A stretch of 35,027 nt of DNA from CAZHJG01 sp964533425 (lineage in GTDB: Bacteria; Patescibacteriota; Saccharimonadia; Saccharimonadales; UBA4665), in the NCBI GenBank assembly GCA_964533425.1, contig CAZHJG010000009.1:1-35027 (forward strand), given 5' to 3'. A model generated the notes under the pieces. That model was not told the DNA's origin. It ran no database searches and worked only from the letters and a program-made list of their open reading frames with translations. Position numbers and translations under genes: made by a program. Below, one piece after another: positions 15,743-22,190 of the stretch. Every line of letters begins with the position of its first letter. Position 1 is the first letter of the stretch.

Positions 15743-15773
15743 TGATTGGATCCCAGCCTGCGCTGGGATGACC
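15743..15773. repeat. Right 31-bp terminal inverted repeat
   Basis: It begins TGATTGGATCCCAGCC and is the exact reverse complement of the left repeat at 15355-15385. A variant copy is found at 19470-19500. Confidence 0.9.
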
Positions 15774-15815
15774 AGAGCGGAAAGGCGCCGAATCGAGATG
15801 TCCATCAGGCTCTGG

Positions 15816-15821
15816 TATAAT
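15816..15821 (+). promoter_or_regulatory. Extended -10 promoter of the S41 protease gene
   Basis: TGGTATAAT (TG at 15813-15814) ends 7 bases before ATG 15829. The right repeat of the GIY-YIG cassette lies 40 bp upstream, so the insertion may have displaced upstream control sequence. Confidence 0.6.
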
Positions 15822-15828
15822 TAAGCTA

Positions 15829-17067
15829 ATGGTATTAAAACGCAAAGAGGGGAGTGCTGGGTTTGTGGCGCTGCGTGGCAGGCCGTGGCCCAAGCGGGCT
15901 ATCGGCCTACTGGTGGTGCTGGTTGTCTTTGTGTTTGGTGTAATGATTGGCGACGGGCGGATACCGCTGCCGGACATTGGTGGCATTGACGAGTCGGCGG
16001 CGGTGAAGGTCACTAATCAAGTCAACTATTCCAGCGTCAACGAAGTCATCAAGTCGCTGAAGGATAACTACGATGGCACGCTTACCAACCAGCAGCTGAT
16101 CGACGGGCTGAAGCATGGGGTGGCGGCGGCGCCCAAGGACCCATACACGGTGTATTTCACGGCTGCTGAGGCCAAGAGTTTCAACGATGAGCTTAACAAT
16201 GCCTTCAGTGGCATCGGCGCCGAACTGGGGCAGGACAGCGACGGCAACCTACAGATCATCGCCCCCATAGCCGGCACTCCAGCGGCCCAGGCCGGGCTGA
16301 AAGCCCAGGACCTAATAGCCAGCATCAACGGCACGACCACCTCTGGCATGAGCGTCGACGACGCGGTGTCGAAAATCCGCGGCAAAGCCGGCACCAAAGT
16401 CACTCTGCAAGTAGTACGCGACAAATCACAAGCCTTAACCTTCACCATCACCCGCCAGAACATTACGGTGCCCAGCACGACCACCAAGACGCTGCCGGGC
16501 AACATCGGTTACATGCAAATCAGTACCTTTGCCGATGACACCGCCGACCTCACCCAAAAGGCCGCCGACCAGTTCGCCAGCGCTCATGTCAAAGGCATTA
16601 TTCTGGACCTGCGCAACAACCCAGGGGGTCTGCTAACCGCCGCCGAACATCTATCGAGCCTGTGGCTGCCGCAGGGTAAAACCATTTTGCAGGAGAAGCG
16701 CGGCACCCAGGTTATCGAGACCGACCGCGCCACCGGGGGCGACGAGTTCCACGGTATTCCGACGGTAGTTTTGATAAATGCCGGCAGCGCCTCGGCCTCC
16801 GAAATCACCGCCGGTGCACTCCACGACAATAACGCCGCCTACTTAATCGGCGAGAAGAGCTACGGCAAAGGCGTCGTTCAGCAGTTGATTAACTTCGGTG
16901 ACGGCTCCCAGCTCAAAGTCACCGTGGCCAGCTGGTATCGCCCGGATGGCCAGAACATCAACCACAAGGGCGTTACTCCCGATAAAACCGTCAAACAACC
17001 ATCCACCGCCACCTCCGACAACGACCCGCAGCTGCAAGCTGCGGAAGCTTACCTCGCACAGCATTGA
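15829..17067 (+). CDS. C-terminal processing peptidase, S41 family
   Basis: This 412-residue protein has a basic N-terminus and one membrane anchor (about residues 25-40, IGLLVVLVVFVFGVMIG), and an N-terminal helical region. A PDZ domain follows at about residues 120-200, with DSDGNLQIIAPIAGTPAAQAGLKAQDLIASING. The tail-specific protease core has the Ser block NAGSASASEITAGAL and the general-base Lys in GEKSYGKGVVQ. The LDLRNNPGG and DGQNINHKGVTPD blocks are characteristic. The catalytic domain should face outside the membrane. In other bacteria such proteases trim or regulate cell-wall hydrolases and secreted proteins; its place beside the FtsEX-CHAP genes makes that plausible here, as inference. 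Confidence 0.93.
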   Translation: MVLKRKEGSAGFVALRGRPWPKRAIGLLVVLVVFVFGVMIGDGRIPLPDIGGIDESAAVKVTNQVNYSSVNEVIKSLKDNYDGTLTNQQLIDGLKHGVAAAPKDPYTVYFTAAEAKSFNDELNNAFSGIGAELGQDSDGNLQIIAPIAGTPAAQAGLKAQDLIASINGTTTSGMSVDDAVSKIRGKAGTKVTLQVVRDKSQALTFTITRQNITVPSTTTKTLPGNIGYMQISTFADDTADLTQKAADQFASAHVKGIILDLRNNPGGLLTAAEHLSSLWLPQGKTILQEKRGTQVIETDRATGGDEFHGIPTVVLINAGSASASEITAGALHDNNAAYLIGEKSYGKGVVQQLINFGDGSQLKVTVASWYRPDGQNINHKGVTPDKTVKQPSTATSDNDPQLQAAEAYLAQH

Positions 17068-17130
17068 TTTACGGGTAGCCCCGATAGTTACGAAACTCTA
17101 ATTTCACTCACAGAGCTTCGCATATGTTGG

Positions 17131-17625
17131 CTACTTGAGAATGCGCTCACGATCTTCCTCTATAAATCCCCATATATTTCCGATTGCTTGTGCGATAAAC
17201 GACGTTGTCTCCTTTTCTATTTTCTCCTTTTCTAGTGTATTTTTTATCCTAAGCTCAATAGCGAAGAGATCGCTCGAAAGCCTAGGTAACCCCATTGACT
17301 TAGCATCTTCTCTTAATCTTTGTAATTGCTGAACAAGCTCTTGGCTAAAGGTTTCATTTACGGAAGCTTTATCAATTTCAAGCAAAAAGGGCTGTAGGTC
17401 TCTGTACAACGGTACGCGCATTGCTACCTTCTGAGATCTTCTGACTTCGGACCGAACTGAAAGAAAAGATGAGTAGAGATTACTAGAGCTAGTAGTGCAA
17501 AAATTGTGTTGGCATCCTCGTGGGTAAAACTCATGCTCAAATTTAATCACACCTTGATCAGAGTTGCTAAGCGTGTCAGCAAAGGAGAGGAAAAGTTGAC
17601 ACTGAAACGTTAATACCCTTGCCAA
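17131..17625 (-). CDS. Hypothetical protein, AT-rich orphan
   Basis: A minus-strand frame of up to 164 residues fills most of the gap between the S41 protease gene and pyrG. The far end is a TTG, and the first internal ATG is at 17421 with AGAAGG before it, so the start is uncertain and the short version (about 96 residues) may be the real one. The C-terminal half is helical and charged (NTLEKEKIEKETTSF), and the N-terminal half is Ser-rich. There is no membrane span, catalytic motif or family that I recognise. Composition is clearly more AT-rich than the flanking genes. It may be a young or acquired gene, or the remains of one. Confidence 0.45.
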   Translation of the reverse strand: MARVLTFQCQLFLSFADTLSNSDQGVIKFEHEFYPRGCQHNFCTTSSSNLYSSFLSVRSEVRRSQKVAMRVPLYRDLQPFLLEIDKASVNETFSQELVQQLQRLREDAKSMGLPRLSSDLFAIELRIKNTLEKEKIEKETTSFIAQAIGNIWGFIEEDRERILK

Positions 17626-17647
17626 CAGGGAAGTAATAGGGTAGCAT
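17619..17647 (+). promoter_or_regulatory. pyrG promoter
   Basis: TTGCCA (17619-17624), a 17-bp spacer and TAGCAT (17642-17647). The leader is about 23 bases, with AGCGAGG (17659-17665) as ribosome-binding site for the GTG at 17677. Confidence 0.5.
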
Positions 17648-17676
17648 TAGAGCAATAAAGCGAGGTTTATTAGGGC

Positions 17677-19281
17677 GTGGCGAAAAACGCGACCAAGTAT
17701 GTGTTTGTGACAGGTGGGGTGCTTTCCGGACTAGGGAAGGGTATCACGGCCGCCTCGATTGGCAACCTCCTCAAAGCCCGCGGGCTCAAAGTTAACCTCC
17801 AAAAGTGTGATCCGTATCTTAATGTTGACGCTGGGCTATTAAATCCCCGTGAGCACGGCGAGTGCTTTGTGACCAAGGATGGTGCTGAGACTGACCTGGA
17901 CCTTGGGCACTACGAACGTTTTGTGGACGAGGAAATGACCAGCTCCAGCTCACTGATGAGTGGCCGGGTGCTGCTTAAGCTGATTCAGGACGAACGGGCC
18001 GGCAAGTTCGAGGGTGATGACGTGCAAATTATCCCACACCTCACCGGCGCCATCCAGGACTGGATTATCAAAGCGGGTGAGAAGGCCGATGTGCACATTG
18101 TGGAAATCGGCGGTACCGTCGGTGACTACGAGTCGTTGTCCTTCATTGAAGCCATCCGCGAACTCGGCATCCGGGTCGGGTTGGAAAACTGTGCCTATGT
18201 GCACGTGGTGTACCTGCCGTATCTGAACGCCAGCAATGAGACCAAGACCAAGCCCGCCCAGAACTCGGTGCGTGAACTGCGTGGCCTTGGGATTGCACCG
18301 GACATTCTGGTGGGTCGCAGTGAGCAACCGGCCAGCGAGGCGGCCATCAAGAAGCTCAGCCTGTTCAGCGGTGTGCCCGTCGATGCTATCGCCTCACTAC
18401 CCAACGCCCGCAGCATTTATGAAGTGCCGTTGACGCTGGAAGATACCGGCATTGGCAATGTAGTCGTGGAACGGCTGGGCCTGAAAGCCAAGAAGCCGGA
18501 TCTCAAGAACTGGCGCAAGGTGGTAGAGCAGGCAACTGCCGATCATAAACGCATTGTCAAAGTTGGCTTTTTGGCCAAGTACACCGACAATACCGATACC
18601 TACATGTCCGTCTTCGAAGCCCTGAAAGCCGCGGCCTGGCACAATGACTGCAAGGTGGACATTGCCTGGGTGGACGCTGCTGAATTTGATGCGCCCAAAG
18701 CGGATATCAGTAATGCTTTGCGTGAATATGACGGCATTGTGGTACCTGGCGGCTTCGGTCAACGGGGGCTGGAAGGCAAAATCAAAGCCGCGCAGTTCGC
18801 GCTCAAGGAGAAGGTGCCATATCTGGGCTTGTGCCTGGGCCTACAAATGGCTGTCATCGCCGCGGCCCGCAACGCCGGCTTGGTCAAAGCCACCACGTTT
18901 GAACTGGATGCCGGCAGCCCTGATCTGGTCATCAACACCATGCAAGACCAGAAGGACAAGCACATGACTGGCGGCACTATGCGACTCGGCAACTACGACT
19001 GCAAACTCGAAAAGGGCAGTCTGGCGGCCAAAGTGTATGGCAAAACCGATGTTGTCGAGCGCCACCGCCACCGCGGCGAGTGCAATAACAAGTATCGTGA
19101 TCAGTATACGTCGTGGGGCGTTCGGGCCAGTGGTATCAACCCGGAGAATAATTTGGTCGAAGTTATTGAGGGTGTTGATCATCCGTTTTTGCTGGCTAGT
19201 CAGTATCATCCGGAGTTTAAGAGCCGACCAAATCGCCCGCATCCCATGTTTGATGGGTTTATCAAAGCGCTGCTCAAATAA
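17677..19281 (+). CDS. pyrG: CTP synthase
   Basis: PyrG converts UTP to CTP with ATP and glutamine-derived ammonia. The 534-residue protein has the synthetase domain with P-loop VTGGVLSGLGKGI, the Mg/UTP region AETDLDLGHYERF and VEIGGTVGDYES. The class I glutaminase domain has its nucleophile in GLCLGLQ (about residue 386) and His-Glu in QYHPEFKSRP. The substrate loop reads KCDPYLNVDAGLLNPREHGECFV, departing from the common KxDPYxNxDxGTMxPxxHGEVFV. I believe this variant is typical of Saccharibacteria-like CTP synthases, though that is from memory. The start is GTG, fixed by the alignment of AKNATKYVFVTGG. It appears monocistronic. Confidence 0.95.
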   Translation: MAKNATKYVFVTGGVLSGLGKGITAASIGNLLKARGLKVNLQKCDPYLNVDAGLLNPREHGECFVTKDGAETDLDLGHYERFVDEEMTSSSSLMSGRVLLKLIQDERAGKFEGDDVQIIPHLTGAIQDWIIKAGEKADVHIVEIGGTVGDYESLSFIEAIRELGIRVGLENCAYVHVVYLPYLNASNETKTKPAQNSVRELRGLGIAPDILVGRSEQPASEAAIKKLSLFSGVPVDAIASLPNARSIYEVPLTLEDTGIGNVVVERLGLKAKKPDLKNWRKVVEQATADHKRIVKVGFLAKYTDNTDTYMSVFEALKAAAWHNDCKVDIAWVDAAEFDAPKADISNALREYDGIVVPGGFGQRGLEGKIKAAQFALKEKVPYLGLCLGLQMAVIAAARNAGLVKATTFELDAGSPDLVINTMQDQKDKHMTGGTMRLGNYDCKLEKGSLAAKVYGKTDVVERHRHRGECNNKYRDQYTSWGVRASGINPENNLVEVIEGVDHPFLLASQYHPEFKSRPNRPHPMFDGFIKALLK

Positions 19282-19325
19282 TTTCAATTTGCACTCTATC
19301 GCCCAAGTTCGGACTCTCACTCCCC

Positions 19326-19432
19326 GTCATCCTGAACCGGAGCGCCAGCGGAGCCCTGAACTCGTTTCAGGGTCTTGTCCACCCTACTCTAGACCTCCAC
19401 CCTCTTGTCATCCTGAATTCATTTCAGGATCC
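19326..19432. repeat. Long inverted-repeat arm, left copy
   Basis: This 107-bp module is built from several TCATCCTGAA/TTCAGGAT hairpins, including GAACCGGAGCGCCAGCGGAG and TGAATTCATTTCAGGATCC. It recurs inverted at 21986-22090 with about five mismatches and one 2-base gap. It lies 44 bp behind pyrG. Confidence 0.85.
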
Positions 19433-19469
19433 ATACCATATGCTCAGTGGCTCAATGGCCACACTCCAC

Positions 19470-19526
19470 TGATTGGATTCCAGCCTGCGCTGGAATGACT
19501 AGGGAAGGCTGGAATGACTAGGGAAG
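19470..19526. repeat. Variant solo copy of the 31-bp repeat plus 19-bp tandem duplication
   Basis: Bases 19470-19500 differ from the cassette end (15743-15773) at three positions. Two of these are a compensating pair that keeps the hairpin (ATTCCAGC-CTGC-GCTGGAAT). Its right half plus flank, GCTGGAATGACTAGGGAAG, is then repeated exactly (19489-19507 and 19508-19526). No nuclease gene is attached. Confidence 0.8.
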
Positions 19527-19552
19527 AAGAGAGTTTGAAGTAGGGGAGGTGG

Positions 19553-19576
19553 GCTCCTGAAACGAGTTCAGGATGA
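19553..19576. repeat. Single TCCTGAA hairpin repeat
   Basis: CTCCTGAAACGAGTTCAGGA is another member of the TCATCCTGAA-type family, standing 90 bp upstream of the receiver gene. The whole gap 19282-19667 contains no gene that I can support. Confidence 0.65.
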
Positions 19577-19654
19577 TGCTAGGGCGGAGATTTTAGGCGT
19601 GGGAGTTTTTGGATTTGAAACTGAACGAAAATTGCAAAATTCTCTCCTATCGGG

Positions 19655-19660
19655 TACCAT
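19655..19660 (+). promoter_or_regulatory. -10 element of the receiver-protein gene
   Basis: TACCAT ends 7 bases before ATG 19668. It supports that start over the upstream in-frame start at 19599. Confidence 0.45.
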
Positions 19661-19667
19661 AAGCATC

Positions 19668-20099
19668 ATGGAACCTGTGCAGGAAGATAAGCCTGTTACC
19701 GAAGTGGCTGCGCCAAGTGCTTCAGGGCACCCGAAGCGTATTTTGCTCGTCGAGGACGACGATGGCCTGGCCAGTGTATATGTAACGCGGCTGCAGGCCG
19801 AGGGCTTTGACATTCGCCGCGTGGCCAACGGCGAAGACGCTTTGGCGACGGCCATGACGTATAAGCCTGATTTGGTGCTACTCGATGTTATGATGCCCAA
19901 AGTCAGTGGTTTCGACGTGCTCGACATTTTGCGCAATACACCCGAAACCGCCAATCTGAAAATTATCATGCTAACGGCCCTCAGCCAGCAAAGCGACAAA
20001 GAACGTGCCGAAGCTCTCGGCGTCGACGACTACCTCGTCAAATCTCAAGTAGTCATCGCCGACGTGGTCGACCACATCCGCAAGCACCTCGGCAACTAG
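19668..20099 (+). CDS. Stand-alone response-regulator receiver protein (CheY-like)
   Basis: This 143-residue protein is a disordered N-terminus of about 25 residues (rich in Glu, Pro, Ala) followed by one complete receiver domain. The acidic pocket is in LLVEDDDG, the phospho-accepting Asp in LVLLDVMMPKVSG, the switch Thr in MLTALS and the Lys in DYLVKSQ. There is no DNA-binding or enzymatic output domain, so it must act by protein contact or as a phosphate relay. No histidine kinase gene is adjacent; the degenerate sensor at 26135 lacks the phospho-accepting His and is not an obvious partner. It converges with rpmA. Confidence 0.88.
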   Translation: MEPVQEDKPVTEVAAPSASGHPKRILLVEDDDGLASVYVTRLQAEGFDIRRVANGEDALATAMTYKPDLVLLDVMMPKVSGFDVLDILRNTPETANLKIIMLTALSQQSDKERAEALGVDDYLVKSQVVIADVVDHIRKHLGN

Positions 20100-20124
20100 C
20101 GAATAGTTACTTGACTAATAAGAC

Positions 20125-20397
20125 TTATTTGACGGTGACTTCAGTTCGAGCGACTGAGCGGCCGCTGAAGAGGCGGACTTTGCGCTTCTGGTAGGAGACG
20201 ACGCCGTCGCGAGCGGCGTGGATGGTGAAGTTGCGGCTCATCTTGGTGCCAACACCGGGACGCTTAGTCATGCCAACTTGACGGACGATAACCTGACCGG
20301 TTTTGACCTTTTCGCCACCAAATAGCTTAACGCCGAGGCGTTGACCTGGGCTGTCGTGAACATTTTTGGCTGTACCGCCGGCTTTGACGTGTGACAT
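20125..20397 (-). CDS. rpmA: Large ribosomal subunit protein bL27
   Basis: bL27 sits near the peptidyl-transferase centre, with its N-terminal tail reaching the A/P-site tRNAs. The 90-residue protein keeps the family order: a GG-containing basic start (KAGGTAKNVHDSPGQRLGVKLFGGEKV), GQVIVRQVG, then the GVGTKMSRNFTIHAARDGVVSY barrel segment. It starts directly with MSHVKAGG, so no cleavable N-terminal extension of the Firmicutes type is present. It lies one base after the stop of the RNA methylase gene on the same strand, so the two are co-transcribed. The usual partner rplU (bL21) is not beside it. Confidence 0.94.
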   Translation of the reverse strand: MSHVKAGGTAKNVHDSPGQRLGVKLFGGEKVKTGQVIVRQVGMTKRPGVGTKMSRNFTIHAARDGVVSYQKRKVRLFSGRSVARTEVTVK

Positions 20398-20398
20398 A

Positions 20399-21691
20399 TT
20401 ACTTCCTTGTGATTATCAGGAGCTCGCGGGCGACGATTTGATCACTCCGGTAATAGAGTAGATCTTGACTCTGGACGTGCTCCAATTCCACTCGATTATA
20501 GCCCATTTCGCTTATCTGGTCAATAAGGGGTAGGTGACGGAAAGAGGAACGGTGAACGGGGAACGAAGAACGACGGCCTTCCCCGTTCCCCGTTCCCCGT
20601 TCACCGTTCCTCACTTGCCAGGCGGGGACGGCCAGGCACAAACGGGTGCCGGATGCCAGTTGGGTGTGCATATTTTGCAGAAATTTTTTAATAATTATAT
20701 TGCACTCACTGACCGTTTGGGCCAGAATTTCGTCGTCTGGCTGGGAAGTGAAAGGGCGGCCCAGATAGGCTTCGGAAGCTATAAAGTCGATGCTTTGCTG
20801 CCAGGCGAAGTTCGTGGCATCGCCTTGAGCCAGGCCGTACTCAGCTTCAAAGCCGAATTTGTCCGCCAGCCATGCAAGATTGGCCCGACTGTAATCAACC
20901 ATCCTCTGATCGAGATCGGTGCCATACGCTTCATAGCCCATGAGCAGCGCTTCTTGCAAAATAACACCGGTGCCACAAAAGGGGTCGAGCACGGTTTTAT
21001 CCAGCAATTTGTGGGGAATCGGCTCGCCGGCGGGGATGTCGCAAATCGATTCGAGCTTATCCTCAGGTAGCTTGCCAACGGCTAGATTGATGATGATCTG
21101 GGCCAGTTTGGGCGGCAGCATGCCGACTTTAGTGTCGCGCTTGGGGCGCTCCCGGTCGCGGCGGGTGTACGATTCAATATCCTGAACTTTCACGGTCTGG
21201 GCGACGATGGTCCGCGCGCCGTCGCGGATGAAAACCAGTTCCCAGCCAGTCGGACCAGTGAGGTTGTTATGCAGCACCGAAGCGCTGTTAAGCTCGAGCT
21301 CTTTGTTGGGCACCAGACGCACCGAACGCCCGGTTTTGCGAATGACTTTTTTGAGCGTCAGACCAGTGGCCTCGAGCTGTCCCAAGCTGACTTCCACCCC
21401 AATCACGCTCAAACCCAGCTGCATTTTGCCTTCGGGCATCCGCTGGCTGTGGCCGGGCGAAACCTCAAGTAGGAATTTTTCAATCTGTTTCCAAGCGGTC
21501 GTCTCCAGGATAGTCAGCATTTTGCAAAATTTGACGCTGCCGCCCAGCCGGTCAAAAGCTAGCAGGCAGGGGTCGACGTCAACGACTGCCGCACGGTCAC
21601 CAACGGACTGAATTTTGTCGGCGCCATACAAACTCTCCAGCTCGGCCAGCCCGAGCGCCGGCTGTCGCCCCAGTATTAACAAACTCTGCAT
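20399..21691 (-). CDS. RNA methyltransferase, Trm11/UPF0020-like, with in-frame palindrome
   Basis: This 430-residue protein has an N-terminal THUMP-like region and a C-terminal Rossmann methylase. SAM motif I is DPFCGTGVILQEALLMGY, followed by GTDLDQRMVDYSRANLAWL and GDATNF. Where Trm11/TrmG10-type enzymes have a DPPYG-like catalytic motif, this protein reads ASEAYLGRPF, so the chemistry or target may differ. Near the C-terminus a 23-codon palindromic insertion (residues around VRNGERGTGNGEGRRSSF) interrupts an otherwise smooth block from LCLAVPAWQ to RHLPLIDQISEMGY. A -10 (TAGACT on the minus strand) ends 6 bases before the ATG. It is followed immediately by rpmA. A tRNA or rRNA N2-guanine target is likely but not shown. 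Confidence 0.8.
   Translation of the reverse strand: MQSLLILGRQPALGLAELESLYGADKIQSVGDRAAVVDVDPCLLAFDRLGGSVKFCKMLTILETTAWKQIEKFLLEVSPGHSQRMPEGKMQLGLSVIGVEVSLGQLEATGLTLKKVIRKTGRSVRLVPNKELELNSASVLHNNLTGPTGWELVFIRDGARTIVAQTVKVQDIESYTRRDRERPKRDTKVGMLPPKLAQIIINLAVGKLPEDKLESICDIPAGEPIPHKLLDKTVLDPFCGTGVILQEALLMGYEAYGTDLDQRMVDYSRANLAWLADKFGFEAEYGLAQGDATNFAWQQSIDFIASEAYLGRPFTSQPDDEILAQTVSECNIIIKKFLQNMHTQLASGTRLCLAVPAWQVRNGERGTGNGEGRRSSFPVHRSSFRHLPLIDQISEMGYNRVELEHVQSQDLLYYRSDQIVARELLIITRK
20544..20612. repeat. 69-bp palindromic element inside a coding sequence
   Basis: Perfect 22-bp arms 20544-20565 and 20591-20612 (GAGGAACGGTGAACGGGGAA...) surround 25 bases that include further CCCCGTT units. The total span of 69 bp is 23 codons, keeping the methylase frame open. 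Confidence 0.85.
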
Positions 21692-21697
21692 GTTACC

Positions 21698-21703
21698 AGT
21701 CTA
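21698..21703 (-). promoter_or_regulatory. -10 element of the methylase-rpmA operon
   Basis: TAGACT on the minus strand ends 6 bases before the ATG at 21691. Confidence 0.45.
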
Positions 21704-21717
21704 CCTCATCAAAAAGA

Positions 21718-21909
21718 ATGCCCGAAGGGCATACCGTCTTTGCCAGACTGAAGGAATACTGATTAGCCTGAAGTGCTGGGAACGTCAGGTCCGACCGAAC
21801 TTGTTTGAGCCGATAGGCGAGTTGTTTGGTCGCATAGTGGAAGCAGTTCAGGCTAATCAGGTGGCTCCGTTTGTCTGGCGAGCTTTGTTACTTTGGCGGG
21901 CCAAAGTAA
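21718..21909. repeat. Composite palindromic region (MITE-like)
   Basis: It holds three nested or adjacent palindromes. ATGCCC-GAA-GGGCAT is at 21718-21732. A long hairpin has 19-bp arms at 21759-21777 and 21842-21860 (one mismatch), with an inner stem CGACCGAAC/GTTTGGTCG. TTACTTTGGC-GG-GCCAAAGTAA is at 21888-21909. No gene is supported in 21704-22177. Confidence 0.7.
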
Positions 21910-21985
21910 GGGAGAAAGAAAGAGACCATTGAGAATGTAAGTGGGGTGTTCGCCTCCAGAGAAGAACGTATCTGCTTGTTCGTGT

Positions 21986-22090
21986 GGATCCTGAAATGAA
22001 TTCAGGATGACAAGGGTGGAGGCCTAGAGTAGGCTGTACGAGACCCTGAAACGAGTTCAGGACTCCGCTGGCGCTCCGGTTCAGGATGAC
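21986..22090. repeat. Long inverted-repeat arm, right copy
   Basis: This 105-bp sequence is the near-exact inverse of 19326-19432. Differences cluster in the middle, between GGAGG and GACCC. Confidence 0.85.
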
Positions 22091-22147
22091 AGGAGGGTGG
22101 AGGTCTGGGGTGGGGTGGACGAGGTCCCTCGCGGGGCTCGGGATGAC
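22084..22147. repeat. Degenerate second copy of the repeat module
   Basis: GGATGACAGGAGGGTGGAGG followed by GGGGTGGACGAGGTCCC and CTCGGGATGAC repeats the order found in the preceding arm in decayed form. It ends 30 bp upstream of the flippase promoter. Confidence 0.55.
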
Positions 22148-22177
22148 AAAGGAAGGCCAAATAACAGAGAAGTCAGG

Positions 22178-22183
22178 TATAAT
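22178..22183 (+). promoter_or_regulatory. Promoter (-10) of the flippase-xseAB operon
   Basis: TATAAT ends 7 bases before ATG 22191. It rules out the upstream in-frame start at 22086, which lies within repeat sequence. Confidence 0.55.
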
Positions 22184-22190
22184 TTATAAA

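Larger units (their letters stand above)
15355..15773. mobile_element. GIY-YIG cassette bounded by 31-bp inverted repeats
   Basis: This is a 419-bp unit. It holds a perfect 31-bp inverted repeat at each end (15355-15385, 15743-15773), a single GIY-YIG nuclease gene on the minus strand between them, and about 70 bp of promoter region. The nuclease stop codon (15383-15385) is formed by the last three bases of the left repeat. The interior is more AT-rich than the neighbouring genes. No target-site duplication is obvious. I infer a small mobile or formerly mobile unit. Confidence 0.65.

Noticed and set aside
21718..21762. Short frame MPEGHTVFARLKEY that looks like the N-terminus of an Fpg/Nei DNA glycosylase
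   Set aside because: It stops after 14 codons, no Fpg-like sequence follows in any frame, and MPEGH is simply what the palindrome ATGCCC-GAA-GGGCAT encodes.
21615..21932. A 105-codon plus-strand frame over the methylase start and the palindrome cluster
   Set aside because: Its first third is the antisense of the methylase gene and the rest is palindromic repeat. No ribosome-binding site or promoter supports it.
22086..22190. N-terminal extension of the flippase-like protein
   Set aside because: The 35 extra codons are repeat sequence, and the promoter sits just before ATG 22191.
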